DNA of 64,000 nt from the NCBI RefSeq assembly GCF_006439015.1, contig NZ_RCZG01000003.1, positions 63,278-127,277 on the forward strand, given 5' to 3'. Under the pieces are notes generated by a model. That model saw only the letters and a list, made by a program, of their open reading frames with translations. It was not told the DNA's origin and did not search any database. This DNA comes from Mycolicibacterium hodleri. Its GTDB lineage: Bacteria; Actinomycetota; Actinomycetes; Mycobacteriales; Mycobacteriaceae. Below are positions 1-8,645 of this stretch, piece by piece. A program made the position numbers and the translations under genes. Positions within the stretch are counted from its first letter, which is position 1; each line of letters begins with the position of its first letter.

Positions 1-2373
1 CAGGCCCTCGGGTCCGTAGCCGAGCATGTCGGCGAACGCCGTGTTGATCTCGATGACGGCGCCTTGCTCGTCGCAGACGAAGAAGGCCTCCTGTAGCGAG
101 TCCACCAGCGCCGTGCGCCAACGCGCGTGATGGTTGCGCAGCCGCGCGAGTTCGACGTTGGCGCGCACCCGAGCGAGGAGTTCGGCAGCCGCGAACGGCT
201 TGACCAGGTAATCGTCTGCCCCGGCCTGCAAGCCCTCGATGGATGCCTCCTGGCCCGCTCGCGCCGACAGCAGCAGGATGGGCAGCGCGGCGGTACGCGG
301 ATCGTTCCGCAGCGCAGCGAGCAGTTGGAGTCCGTCGAGTCCGGGCATCATGACGTCGCTGATGACGAGGTCGGGCAGCTCCCGACGAACCGCCTCGAGC
401 GCCTGCAGGCCGTCGTTGACGGCAACGACCTGGCAGCCGGAGGAGCGCAGCAGGTTGGTCAGGTACTCGCGCATGTCGGCGTTGTCGTCGGCGATCAGGA
501 CACGGACTTCTCCGTCACCCGTCGCAGCGGCCGCGATGACGGGATTTGATGCATGGGAGGCAGGGGATTCCGGGTCCATGGGCAGCCAGCGCAGCGCTTC
601 CTGCACGAACGGTTCCGCGATGGCGCCCGCGCTCGCCGTGGAGCCTCGGGGCGACACGATGTCGTCAGCTGCCAGATGAGCCGAGCCGAAGGGGACGGCG
701 ATGGTGAAGGTGGAGCCTTCGCCTTCGCGGCTCTCGGCGGTGATGGTGCCGCCGTGAAGTCCGACCAGCTCGCGGACCAGCGCCAGTCCGATGCCACTGC
801 CCTCCGTGGATCGGGCACGCGCGGTCTCGACGCGATGGAACCGTTCGAAGAGCCGCGGCATCTCCGCGGCGGACACGCCGATGCCGGTGTCGGCGACGGT
901 CACGACTGCACCGGCGTCGTCGCGTCGGACCTGGACCGTGATGGATCCCTCGAAGGTGAACTTCAGCGCGTTGGAGAGCAGGTTCAGCACCACCTTCTCC
1001 CACATGTCGCGGTCCAGGTAGACGGGCTCGTCGAGCGACGGACAGTCGACGGTGAACGTCAGACCGGCCCGGTCGACCGAGGAGCGGAAGACGCTGGCCA
1101 GTTCCGCCGTGAAGGCCGACAGATCGACTGGCTCGAACCGGGACTGCATCCGCCCGGCCTGAAGGCGGGAGAAGTCCAGCAGTGTGTTGACGAGCTTGGC
1201 CAGGCGCAGGCCGTTGCGGTGGATGAGTTCCAGCTCGTCACGGGCCTTCGCGTCCAACCCGGGCCGGGCGCGCAACTCGTCGACCGGTCCCAGGATCAAC
1301 GTGAGTGGGGTACGGAATTCGTGGCTGATGTTGGAGAAGAACGCCGTCTTCGCACTGTCCAGCTCGGCCAGTTCCTCGGCGCGCTGCTGCTGCGCGCGGT
1401 AGCTGCGCGCGCTACCGACCCCCGCGGCGATGTGCCCGGCCACCAGCTCGATGAAGCCGCGGTAGCCCTCGTCGAGCGGACGGTGGCGATTCAGCGCGGC
1501 GATCAACAATCCGACCGGCGCTCCACCCTGTTGCAACAACGGCACCACTAGCGCGTGGTCGGGCGGCTCGGACCAGGCGCCGACGGGCAGATCCACCATG
1601 CGTTCGTCGAGCTCGACCAGCTCGGATTCTCCGCGGCGCGGCTTCTGGACCGGCCACACGGCGGGACCATCGGCCGAAATCAGTTCCGGCGCGGCGGGAT
1701 GACCAGCCCCGATACCGCTCGCGCCGGCGAGGCGCGCGTCCCCGTCGTCGCCGAACAGGTACGTCAGGGTAAAGGGGAGGTCGTACGGGTTGCCGGCGAG
1801 TTGGTCGGCGGCGAAGTTCAGCATCTGACGCTCGGTGCGCACCACACTCGGATCGGAGCCCAGGTCGCGCAGCGTCGCCATGCGCCGCTCGCCGATGACG
1901 CGATCGGTGTCCTCGCTGACCACACAGAGCATGCCGACCACGTCCGTGTTCTCGTCGCGCAGCGGGCTGTACGAGAACGTGTGATAGGTCTCCTCGGGGT
2001 AGCCCGACCGCTCGAGGAAGAGCATCAGGGCCTCGTCCCAGGTGGCCTCGCCCGTCGACAGCACGCGATCGATCCGGGGACCGATGTCGGTCCAGATCTC
2101 CTCCCACACCTGGCTCGCCGGACGGCCGAGCGCCCACGGGTATTTCTGTCCCAGGGTGTCGCGGCGGTACGCGGCGTTGCAGAAGAAGGTCAGCTCGGGA
2201 CCCCACGCCATCCACATCGGGAAACGCGACGAAAGAAGGATGCTGACGGCCGTACGGAGGCTCTGTGGCCACTCCTCCGGTCGTCCGAGCGGGGTGGCCG
2301 CCCAGTCGACGGCGGCGAGATCGCGACCGACCTCGTCATCAGCACGGAAGACCACGGAATTGCCTCTCACCAC
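1..2373 (-). CDS. Hybrid sensor histidine kinase with PAS, GAF and receiver domains (3' end outside window)
   Basis: At least 791 codons are present and the gene runs off the left edge. In order, the protein shows an N-terminal PAS-like region (about residues 25-140, around the [19 protein letters not shown] segment), a GAF-like region, a HisKA H-box ([13 protein letters not shown], His near residue 351) and an HATPase domain with an N-box (NLLSNALKF) and two glycine boxes ([15 protein letters not shown]). A receiver domain follows, with phospho-acceptor Asp in VISDVMMPG near residue 673, and a second PAS begins at the edge ([19 protein letters not shown]). It is therefore a cytosolic phosphorelay kinase whose output module is not in the window. 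Candidate starts are GTG at 2373, 2370 and 2355; an in-frame stop lies just upstream. The ligand and partner regulator cannot be told from sequence. Confidence 0.88.
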   Translation of the reverse strand, partial: MVRGNSVVFRADDEVGRDLAAVDWAATPLGRPEEWPQSLRTAVSILLSSRFPMWMAWGPELTFFCNAAYRRDTLGQKYPWALGRPASQVWEEIWTDIGPRIDRVLSTGEATWDEALMLFLERSGYPEETYHTFSYSPLRDENTDVVGMLCVVSEDTDRVIGERRMATLRDLGSDPSVVRTERQMLNFAADQLAGNPYDLPFTLTYLFGDDGDARLAGASGIGAGHPAAPELISADGPAVWPVQKPRRGESELVELDERMVDLPVGAWSEPPDHALVVPLLQQGGAPVGLLIAALNRHRPLDEGYRGFIELVAGHIAAGVGSARSYRAQQQRAEELAELDSAKTAFFSNISHEFRTPLTLILGPVDELRARPGLDAKARDELELIHRNGLRLAKLVNTLLDFSRLQAGRMQSRFEPVDLSAFTAELASVFRSSVDRAGLTFTVDCPSLDEPVYLDRDMWEKVVLNLLSNALKFTFEGSITVQVRRDDAGAVVTVADTGIGVSAAEMPRLFERFHRVETARARSTEGSGIGLALVRELVGLHGGTITAESREGEGSTFTIAVPFGSAHLAADDIVSPRGSTASAGAIAEPFVQEALRWLPMDPESPASHASNPVIAAAATGDGEVRVLIADDNADMREYLTNLLRSSGCQVVAVNDGLQALEAVRRELPDLVISDVMMPGLDGLQLLAALRNDPRTAALPILLLSARAGQEASIEGLQAGADDYLVKPFAAAELLARVRANVELARLRNHHARWRTALVDSLQEAFFVCDEQGAVIEINTAFADMLGYGPEGL

Positions 2374-2704
2374 TAGTCCGAGGGGATGTCACGTCCGCGC
2401 GATGCCGCACGCCCGACGTCGTGACATTAGCGTGCACGTCGGCACGCAAGGCCTCGTCGTGCCTATTCATCGGAATCAACCGCCACGACGAAGTAGGTCC
2501 GCACCAGGTCGTCGGCGAGGGGGCGTGGCCCCGCGTGATCGGTTGAATGGACACGCGGAGGCAGCCCTGCGCAGGAAGCCGAGCTACAAAGCACCGCGGG
2601 CTGAGGTCTCAACCTGCTGACAATCTACCGATCAGTTTGGTCGGCGCCAGTGGCGGTGGGAAATATCGTCGTTCACCGCGGTCCGCTCTACCCAGGGAAC
2701 GGGG
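2374..2704. other. Intergenic region between cutinase and histidine kinase genes
   Basis: About 330 bases with no gene I can support. It lies downstream of the cutinase gene and upstream of the kinase gene, both on the minus strand, so it should carry the kinase promoter. Short open frames here lack a convincing ribosome binding site and recognisable content. A weak imperfect dyad (CCGATCAGTTTGGTCGG, near 2627-2645) is visible but not strong enough to call an operator. Confidence 0.5.
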
Positions 2705-3559
2705 TCACGCTCCGTGCGCGGTCAACTCCGCGTCGGTCGTCGGGGCCAGGTCGGTCGCCGGAGCCGCGCCCGCGCTCGTCACCAGCGAGTAGAGCGGAGT
2801 GACCCAGGCGTGCCCGCCGGTGGCTGCCGGCGCATAGCCCGTATGGATCGCCAGTGCCGCGGGTGACAACGCGTCGGTTTCGGCGTCCGGGTCGGCGTCA
2901 CAGACTGGATCGCCCACGTCGCAGACGCTGACGGTGCGTGCACCGATCTCGGGCGGCAGCGTCGAGGTCGGAGCCGACGCCAAGAATGAGTGCTCCTGAG
3001 CGACGCCCTTGCCCGCGCTGGGCACGACCGCCGTCGAGCCCATGTTGAGGGTGGTGTCGGTGGGCAACCGGTCGCCGTCCGCGATCAACAACGCGGCCGC
3101 GACGTGCGGATCGTCGGCCAGGTCGTGCAGGTTGCGGTGGATCACCATGGCGCCCTGCGAGTAGCCGGCGAGGACCACCTTCGTATTCGGGCATCGCGCG
3201 GTGAAGGCGTCGAACTGCTCAGCTGCCGCGTCCGTACCGTTCTTGACGCTGTCCATGAAGCCCATCCAGCCACCGAAGCCACCGTCCAGTGGAACCGGCG
3301 CCGCGGGGTACTGAACGGCTTCGGCGGTGATGGTCTGACCGTTGGCCGCCAAATCGTCGCGCAATTGCAGGTAGGACTGGTAGACCACACCGCCCATACC
3401 GCCATTGGCGGTCAGACCCGCACCGTCACGCTGCCCCGAGCCGGCGGCCCCGAGCCAGTGGTAATCGCCGCATGCGGGCGCGGCCGCGGCGATGCCGGTG
3501 GATAACCCGGCTACCGCCACTCCTGCCACTACAACGGCCAATCCCAGACGACGAATCAC
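2705..3559 (-). CDS. Secreted cutinase-family carboxylesterase
   Basis: A 284-residue exported serine esterase of the cutinase (CULP) family. A signal peptide occupies about residues 1-28 (hydrophobic VVVAGVAVAGLS, cleavage after the AAAA run). The mature protein begins PACGDYHWLGAAGSGQR, typical of cutinases. The nucleophile is Ser134 in GYSQG, and a Cys-rich segment (CDVGDPVCD) carries the likely catalytic Asp, followed by a candidate His in AIHTGY. I chose GTG at 3559 because GGAGGG sits eight bases upstream; the longer frame upstream lacks this. Known family members hydrolyse short esters, lipids or cutin-like polymers outside the cell; the natural substrate here is unknown. No partner gene is adjacent. 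Confidence 0.85.
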   Translation of the reverse strand: MIRRLGLAVVVAGVAVAGLSTGIAAAAPACGDYHWLGAAGSGQRDGAGLTANGGMGGVVYQSYLQLRDDLAANGQTITAEAVQYPAAPVPLDGGFGGWMGFMDSVKNGTDAAAEQFDAFTARCPNTKVVLAGYSQGAMVIHRNLHDLADDPHVAAALLIADGDRLPTDTTLNMGSTAVVPSAGKGVAQEHSFLASAPTSTLPPEIGARTVSVCDVGDPVCDADPDAETDALSPAALAIHTGYAPAATGGHAWVTPLYSLVTSAGAAPATDLAPTTDAELTAHGA

Positions 3560-3903
3560 GATGAATTCCCTCCAACCCTCGCGGCAGCAGATGGGTAATT
3601 TCGCTGACGCATCCTCGGTTGATCGTCGCGGACGTGAGCCGGCGTTACAGGTGTGTGGGTGGATGCGAGCAAATGATGGCCGACTCTGGACGATCGAGTC
3701 CCGTGAGTGGTGGTTCATGCCACCGTCGTCACGATCGCCCTTTCGTAGCTGGCGGTATCAGATGGCACTGTGAACAGAGCATTTCGATCCGATCATGGCC
3801 GCACCCGTCCTCCGCATTCCGTGTTGACGGATAACAGTTCTGGACGATATAGTTCAGTTTGCCTCATTCTCAGGTTTCCCGCTTGCACAGATAGGATCTC
3901 ACC
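3560..3903. promoter_or_regulatory. Divergent intergenic region upstream of cutinase and small lipoprotein genes
   Basis: About 344 bases between divergent genes, expected to hold both promoters. It is less GC-rich than its surroundings close to the lipoprotein start (3835-3870). I see no gene, hairpin or clear operator. A TAGGA element lies about 8 bases before the ATG at 3904, and a matching TAGGA element precedes the paralogous gene at 4190. Confidence 0.4.
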
Positions 3904-4152
3904 ATGAAAAGTCGGCTCACTCGCCGCGTCGCTGCAGGCCTCGGCGTCGCTGCCTTCATCTCCATGGGTGCACTGACCGCCTGCGGCGGAAGCGAATCCC
4001 CCAGCCCGTCGAGCACGGAGACCACGACCACCACGGCGCCGTCCGCCACGCCCACCGAGAAGAGCATCAACCCCACCGGTGGCAATCTCTTCACCCCTCC
4101 GGTGAAGGCACCGCCGGCACCTACCGCCATCCCCGGTACCCACAACAACTGA
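3904..4152 (+). CDS. Small lipoprotein, first of a tandem pair
   Basis: An 82-residue exported protein. It has a positively charged start (MKSRLTRR), a hydrophobic stretch and a lipobox LTAC with Cys near residue 27, followed by GGSES and a Ser/Thr/Pro-rich low-complexity linker. The C-terminal core is NPTGGNLFTPPVKAPPAPTAIPG. It should be lipid-anchored on the outer face of the plasma membrane. The next gene is a clear paralogue with the same architecture, so the pair arose by local duplication. I recognise no catalytic or binding domain; the conserved NPTGGN-VKAPPAPT core is the likely functional part. Function unknown. Confidence 0.8.
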   Translation: MKSRLTRRVAAGLGVAAFISMGALTACGGSESPSPSSTETTTTTAPSATPTEKSINPTGGNLFTPPVKAPPAPTAIPGTHNN

Positions 4153-4189
4153 TCCATCGATCGTCAGACAGCACGGATAGGACCGCTTC

Positions 4190-4435
4190 ATGCACAGTCG
4201 GACTACTCGCCGCGTCGCTGCAGGCTTGGGCGTCGCTGCCTTGATCTCCATGGGAACGCTGACGGCCTGCGGTGGAAGCGAATCCACCAGCCCGTCCAGC
4301 ACCACGACGACGACCGAGCCCTCGGTCACACCCACCGAGAAGAGCCTCAACCCCACCGGTGGTAACTCCTTCAGCCCGGGCGTGAAGGCACCTCCGGCGC
4401 CGACCGGAATGCCCGGCACCAATCACACCGGCTAA
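4190..4435 (+). CDS. Small lipoprotein, second of a tandem pair
   Basis: An 81-residue paralogue of the gene 37 bases upstream. It shares the RRVAAGLGVAA signal sequence, the LTACGGSES lipobox region, a Thr/Ser-rich linker and the conserved tail NPTGGNSFSPGVKAPPAPTG. Differences cluster in the linker and the last residues, as expected for constraint on the signal and the C-terminal core. The same GATAGGA element precedes both starts, so the duplication included the translation signal. A strong hairpin lies 25 bases past the stop and probably ends transcription. Function is unknown. Confidence 0.78.
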   Translation: MHSRTTRRVAAGLGVAALISMGTLTACGGSESTSPSSTTTTTEPSVTPTEKSLNPTGGNSFSPGVKAPPAPTGMPGTNHTG

Positions 4436-4460
4436 AGACCGAACGCGTCACCGCTAGGAA

Positions 4461-4494
4461 CGAGGCGGGCCAGTCCTTCGACTGGCCCGCCTCG
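4461..4494. terminator. Strong hairpin between convergent lipoprotein and TetR genes
   Basis: A perfect inverted repeat: CGAGGCGGGCCAGTC and its complement GACTGGCCCGCCTCG, with a four-base CTTC loop (15 bp stem). It lies between the stop of the lipoprotein gene (+) and the stop of the TetR gene (-), so it can act for both strands. No long T-run follows, as is common in mycobacteria. Confidence 0.8.
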
Positions 4495-4510
4495 TCCAAT
4501 TCGTGAGTAG

Positions 4511-5158
4511 TCAGTCCGCGAGCCCGGCGCCAACCGGTTGGAACGACTTGATGTGCTCGATCGCGGAATCCAACGCGGTCTGCATGAGGCGCGGATCGTG
4601 GGCGGTCTGCGAGAGCAGGTAGCCACCTTCGACCGCCGCCAGCAGGCAGGTGGCCAGAGCCGGCGCATCGATCTCGACTCTCAGGAGACCGGCGTCGCGC
4701 ATCCGCTCCAGCGCCGCGGCCAAGATGGCCCGCCACTCGGCGAAGTGCGCAGCCAAGGACACTCGGGCCTTGTCATCGCTGTCGGACAGTTCCGCCGCCA
4801 GCGACCCGAGCTCGCATCCCCACAGCCCACGGCGCAATGAACAGCGCTGCACCATGGCGTCGCGCCACTGATAGATCCCGCGGAACGAGTCCACCTTCTC
4901 CAGGCGCAGACGTTGCCACGACAGGATCTCGTCCGCGCGCAACGTGATGACGTCGTAGACCAGTTCCGTCTTGTCGTCGAAGTGTTGGTAGAACTGCGAC
5001 TTGCTGGTGGCGCTGGCGGCGAGCACTTCATCGATGGTCGTCGCCGCCACCCCCCGGACATGCATCAGCTCGGCTGCCGCCACCACGATCCTGTTCCGGG
5101 TGGCGGCGCCGCGCGACGTCAGCTTCGGCCGCGACACTTCGTTGGATGACGGCGGCAT
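4511..5158 (-). CDS. TetR/AcrR family transcriptional regulator
   Basis: A 215-residue repressor-type protein. The N-terminal DNA-binding domain (about residues 15-65) reads TRNRIVVAAAELMHVRGVAATTIDEV, then the recognition helix ATSKSQFYQHFDDKTEL, which is the standard TetR pattern. The C-terminal ligand domain (EWRAILAAALERMRDAGLL, ATCLLAAVEGGYLL) resembles the TetR_C subfamily of YxaF/LfrR-like regulators. I chose ATG 5158; a TTG upstream would place the start inside a palindrome. A perfect 18-base palindrome at 5180-5197 lies about 22 bases upstream, suggesting autoregulation. No divergent target gene is adjacent, so the regulon is unknown. Confidence 0.85.
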   Translation of the reverse strand: MPPSSNEVSRPKLTSRGAATRNRIVVAAAELMHVRGVAATTIDEVLAASATSKSQFYQHFDDKTELVYDVITLRADEILSWQRLRLEKVDSFRGIYQWRDAMVQRCSLRRGLWGCELGSLAAELSDSDDKARVSLAAHFAEWRAILAAALERMRDAGLLRVEIDAPALATCLLAAVEGGYLLSQTAHDPRLMQTALDSAIEHIKSFQPVGAGLAD

Positions 5159-5179
5159 CGTCCAACTGTAGCCCCTCGT

Positions 5180-5197
5180 TTGGACTCTGAAGTCCAA
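5180..5197. promoter_or_regulatory. Probable TetR operator palindrome
   Basis: TTGGACT-CTGA-AGTCCAA is a perfect dyad with 7-base arms directly upstream of the TetR start. Size, symmetry and position fit a TetR operator overlapping the gene's own promoter; the binding itself is inference. Confidence 0.6.
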
Positions 5198-5257
5198 CTC
5201 TGACGTTCAACTCGACCACCACAATGGACGCTGTCCCCGGCGGGCCGGGGGCCGCCT

Positions 5258-6637
5258 CTACTGTTGCGCCGTGCCAAGCGTGACCTGCGCGGTCTGGCTC
5301 GAACCCGCCGGGTCCAGATAGGTCAGCGTGACGTGATCGCCCGGCGCTTTCGACCGCACCGCCGCGACCAACGCCTCCGCGCCGTCGATGACGTGATCGT
5401 CCACCTTGGTGACCACCACGCCACTCGGCACGCCGGCCGCTGCGGCGGGCCCACCGTCGACCACCTGCGCGACTGCGGCACCAGGAGCACTGGCGTCATT
5501 GCTGAGCTGCACGCCGAGGGACGCATGCGTCGCAGTCCCCGTAGCGGCCAGCTCGTCGGCGATCCGCTTGGCCTGGTCCACCGGAATGGCGAACCCGAGC
5601 CCGATCGAACCGCTCTGTGCGCCGGACGAGCTCCCGCCGCCACCCAGGGAGGCGATGGCGGAGTTGACGCCGATCAGTTCACCGTTCATGTTCACCAATG
5701 CGCCGCCGGAGTTACCCGGGTTGATTGCCGCGTCGGTCTGGATTGCATCGAGCACCGCGTTCTGGTCTTGGCCTTCACCGCCGGTGGAGACCGGGCGGTC
5801 CAGTGCGCTGACGATGCCCGTCGTCACGGTGCCCTGCAGGCCCAGCGGCGAGCCCACCGCCACCACGTTCTGACCGACCTTGAGGTCCTTGGACGAACCG
5901 AGTGCGATCGGGGTGAGTCCCGAGACGCCCTGGGCGCGAACGACGGCGATGTCACTCGACGGGTCGGCACCGACGACGCTGAAGGGTGCGGTACGGCCGT
6001 CGGCCAACGTCACGGTGGCCCGCATCGACGTTGGGCCGGGGACCTCCTGACCACTCGGGGCCACCTCGACACCGCCGCCCGTGGGCGCGGCGTTCAATGC
6101 GGCGACTACGTGATTGTTGGTCAGGATCAACCCGTCGGCGTCGAGGATGACGCCGGATCCCTCTTCGCTCTGCTGGCCCATGTCGATCTGCAGCTTCACC
6201 ACGCTGGGGACCACCTTCGCGGCGACCTGCTCGACGGAACCGACCGGCAGATTGGCCGAGGACGGTGCAACCGGGAGTTGGCTTGGCGCCGTTGCCAATG
6301 CGTTGGCAAGCCCGCCTGCGGCAGAGCGATCGTGCTGACTCGTCAGCGCCACCGCGCCCGCGCCTGCGGAGACCACGGCGATGGCTGCGGCACCCGTGAT
6401 CACGAGGCCGACGCGGGATCGCCTCCGTGGCTTCGTCATTGCCGCCATCGGTGTGGTGTCCGCCGAGTAATCGTGTTGCGGTGGGCCGGACGGATGCGGC
6501 TGCTGAGAATAGCGCCAGTCGTAGGGTGCCTGATAGGAGCTCTGTCCTGAATACCCCGGATATCGTTGGCCCACAGAATCATTCGGGCCACTAGTGCGGG
6601 TCGGCCGGTGCGGTGGGTAGTGCGGGTGGTTCGTCAT
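5258..6637 (-). CDS. pepD: PepD-type membrane-anchored HtrA serine protease
   Basis: A 459-residue HtrA/DegP-like protease. A cytosolic Pro/Gln/Tyr-rich N-terminus (residues 1-70) precedes a single membrane helix (about 76-99). An extracytoplasmic trypsin-like domain follows with a His176 (LTNNHVV), Asp229 (DPSSDIAVV) and Ser310 (NPGNSGGAL) triad, and one C-terminal PDZ domain (about 355-455, SGVVVTKVDDHVIDG). The segments SVEQVAAKVVPSVV, GSPLGLQGTVTTGIVSAL and LGFAIPVDQAKRIADEL match my memory of M. tuberculosis PepD (Rv0983). In that species pepD follows the mprAB two-component genes; here it stands alone between a TetR gene and a NUDIX gene, so it may be a paralogue. Expected role: envelope protein quality control. 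ATG 6637 is used. Confidence 0.85.
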   Translation of the reverse strand: MTNHPHYPPHRPTRTSGPNDSVGQRYPGYSGQSSYQAPYDWRYSQQPHPSGPPQHDYSADTTPMAAMTKPRRRSRVGLVITGAAAIAVVSAGAGAVALTSQHDRSAAGGLANALATAPSQLPVAPSSANLPVGSVEQVAAKVVPSVVKLQIDMGQQSEEGSGVILDADGLILTNNHVVAALNAAPTGGGVEVAPSGQEVPGPTSMRATVTLADGRTAPFSVVGADPSSDIAVVRAQGVSGLTPIALGSSKDLKVGQNVVAVGSPLGLQGTVTTGIVSALDRPVSTGGEGQDQNAVLDAIQTDAAINPGNSGGALVNMNGELIGVNSAIASLGGGGSSSGAQSGSIGLGFAIPVDQAKRIADELAATGTATHASLGVQLSNDASAPGAAVAQVVDGGPAAAAGVPSGVVVTKVDDHVIDGAEALVAAVRSKAPGDHVTLTYLDPAGSSQTAQVTLGTAQQ

Positions 6638-6805
6638 GTCGTGGCGTCATACTTTCTTCGAGCGGGCAGCAATGTGTTGACCCCCATGGTGCCCGTGCCT
6701 GCTGAGACGGGACTGAGAGCCAGTTCTATGCAGCCCAAGACTTTTCGCCACTCCCACTCGCCACTTCCGCTGAGGGTGAAATCGGGCGCCGTCCGTAGGG
6801 CGGCG

Positions 6806-7522
6806 CTACTTCCAGGCGAAGACCGGTTGCTCCAACTGGTCGACGGGATCGTGGCGTCCCTCCAGGCACAGCCACCGCAGCTGTAGCAGCACGGCGCCCG
6901 TCGGTGCATGGATCAGGTCGTTGCCCAACGGCATCTGCACCACCGGTCGCGGGCTCTCCGGAATGGAGACGAACCGCGGCGAATCGTCGCGTTGCAGTTG
7001 GTGCAACCCCACGCGGTAGGCGGCCACCACCTCGTCGGGCGCAGGACGGATGTCGAGCCGGCCACCGCCCCAGATCACGACCGGCGTGATGACGTAGCCC
7101 GACCGCGTCGGGTAGTCGTCGAGAAGTCCGAGTACGGACGCCTCGGGCAGCTGGATCCCGACCTCTTCGTCCAACTCCCGCAGGGCCGCCTCGGTCACGG
7201 TCTCGCCCTCGTCCACGCGCCCGCCGGGCAGTGCCCACTGCGCCGCATGTGCTCTTAGTCGAGACGCCCTGCGACACAGGAGGAATGCCGCCCCACCTGA
7301 TACCCCCACCATTCGCCCGTCGAGGCCGGCCTCCATCGGCCGTCCGTCGATCCAGTCGTCGACGGGCGCAGGGTCCACCCTGTCCTCGCCGACCTCGGAG
7401 TCGACGAGCACGATCGCGACGGCAGCATGTCGCTTGGACGGGTCGGTGACCTCGCGGCGCCGGTGCTCGGCCAGCCGTCGTCGAACCGACGCGCGAAGCG
7501 CCTCGTCGTAGGTGATCGTCAC
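6806..7522 (-). CDS. NUDIX hydrolase (CoA pyrophosphatase-like)
   Basis: A 238-residue cytosolic pyrophosphohydrolase. A complete Nudix box spans residues 101-123 (GRVDEGETVTEAALRELDEE then VGI), which supplies the metal-binding Glu residues. The preceding AHAAQWALPGG and the following LPEASVLGLLDDYPTRSGYVITPVV resemble NudL/CoA-diphosphatase proteins, which cleave a diphosphate in CoA or related nucleotides. The N-terminal 75 residues contain a family-typical lead. It is on the same strand as the adjacent LLM oxidoreductase remnant and pepD, with 168 bases to pepD. Substrate specificity is inferred from overall resemblance only. Confidence 0.82.
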   Translation of the reverse strand: MTITYDEALRASVRRRLAEHRRREVTDPSKRHAAVAIVLVDSEVGEDRVDPAPVDDWIDGRPMEAGLDGRMVGVSGGAAFLLCRRASRLRAHAAQWALPGGRVDEGETVTEAALRELDEEVGIQLPEASVLGLLDDYPTRSGYVITPVVIWGGGRLDIRPAPDEVVAAYRVGLHQLQRDDSPRFVSIPESPRPVVQMPLGNDLIHAPTGAVLLQLRWLCLEGRHDPVDQLEQPVFAWK

Positions 7523-7531
7523 CGCTGCACC

Positions 7532-8361
7532 CTAACCGCGGTACTGCTGCACCTTTGCCGCGTACTCGTCGAGTAGCCGTAGCGACTCGTCGCGGGGCTT
7601 GGTGGGTAGCAGCAGCGCGACCTGACCGAAGCCCAGCTCGTCGGCGGCCCGCCAGTAGTCGGGATCCTGGGGCGTACCGAACATCGCCAGCGGAACGTCG
7701 TGGCCGGCGCCGTCGCGCATCTGACCGATCCGCCTGGCCAGATGCTCAGCGGACATGGGGTTGGAGATCCAGCCCGCGTCGTGGCGGATCACGCGCTTGA
7801 CGGTGGCATCGGAGTCACCGCCGATGTAGATCGGCGGGTGCGGCTTGCGCACCGGCTTCGGGCGGCTGTAGGAGGGGCGAAGTCGACGTACTTGCCGTGG
7901 TACTCAGCAGGTTCGGTGGTCCACAGCGCCTTGATCGCCTCGATCCGCTCGTCGAGCAGGGCGCCCCTCGTCTTCGGGTCGGTGCCGTGGTCACGCAATT
8001 CCTCGATGTTCCAGCCGGCACCGACGCCGAACACGAAACGACCACCGGAGATCAGGTCGATGCTCGCGGCCTCCTTCGCGGTGATGATCGGGTCACGCTG
8101 AATGAGGAGCGCAATCCCGGTGAAGAGTTCGATCTTGGCCGTGACTGCGGCCGCCGCCGCGAGTGTGACGAACGGGTCGAGAGTCCGGTAGTAGATCGAC
8201 GGCAGCTCACCGCCCAGCGGGTAGGCCGACTCCCGACTCGCCGGAATGTGGGTGTGCTCGGCGATGACGAGCGACTCGAAACCCCGCTCTTCGATCGCGC
8301 GTGCCAGCGATACCGGGTCAATGCCGCCGTCGGTGACGAACGTGGATATCCCGAACTTCAT
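7532..8361 (-). pseudogene. LLM-class F420-dependent oxidoreductase, frameshifted
   Basis: Two overlapping frames together encode one luciferase-like monooxygenase-family oxidoreductase of about 276 residues. The upstream part (from ATG 8361, MKFGISTFVTDGG) carries the typical RAIEERGFESLVIAEHTHIP and SGGRFVFGVGAGWNIEEL motifs. It loses frame after KYVDFAP. The downstream part continues as RKPHPPIYIGGDSDATVKRV to QQYRG. The break is a four-base G run at 7874-7877 on the plus strand; one extra G restores YVDFAPSYSRPKPVRKPHPP. This is either a true loss-of-function mutation or a homopolymer sequencing error. GAGG lies before ATG 8361. The family uses F420 or FMN for two-electron redox; no substrate can be assigned. 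Confidence 0.8.
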
Positions 8362-8481
8362 CTGAACCTCATCTGTCGACGTCACGGCGGTGAACGCAGC
8401 TCAGGTCAGGCTATTCCCGCGGGGTTGGACCGCGATGGTCGCGGCCTTGGCGAAGCCGCCCCGGAATGGATCGAGCCACAG

Positions 8482-8507
8482 AACGTTATATAGGGTCACT
8501 ATAGGTT
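8482..8507. promoter_or_regulatory. AT-rich dyad in divergent promoter region
   Basis: TATAG-GGTCA-CTATA is a perfect 5-base-arm dyad (8489-8503) within an AT-rich island, with outer AAC/GTT flanks. It sits between the LLM gene (-) and the MFS-UspA gene (+), so it may be an operator or a promoter -10 region. Confidence 0.35.
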
Positions 8508-8603
8508 GGGCCGGAATCGATGGTGCTTCGGGCGCGAACAGCTAGTCGCGAGAAGACCGTCCGCGCGGGACCATTGCCCGCCCCATCGACGTTGGAGGCT
8601 CAC

Positions 8604-8645
8604 GTGCCCGCCCTGATTCCCTCGATCAACCATGGGCGGCGCTGA
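8604..8645 (+). CDS. Possible 13-codon leader peptide upstream of MFS-UspA gene
   Basis: A GTG at 8604 has an excellent ribosome binding site (GGAGG, five bases upstream). It opens a 13-codon frame, VPALIPSINHGRR, whose TGA overlaps the ATG of the next gene (TGATG). No comparable binding site precedes the ATG at 8645. This fits translational coupling through a short leader, or a frameshift in the true N-terminus; I cannot separate the two. Confidence 0.4.
   Translation: MPALIPSINHGRR

Noticed and set aside
2627..2645. Weak dyad near the cutinase end
   Set aside because: Imperfect arms and no nearby regulator gene; below the level of a reliable operator call.
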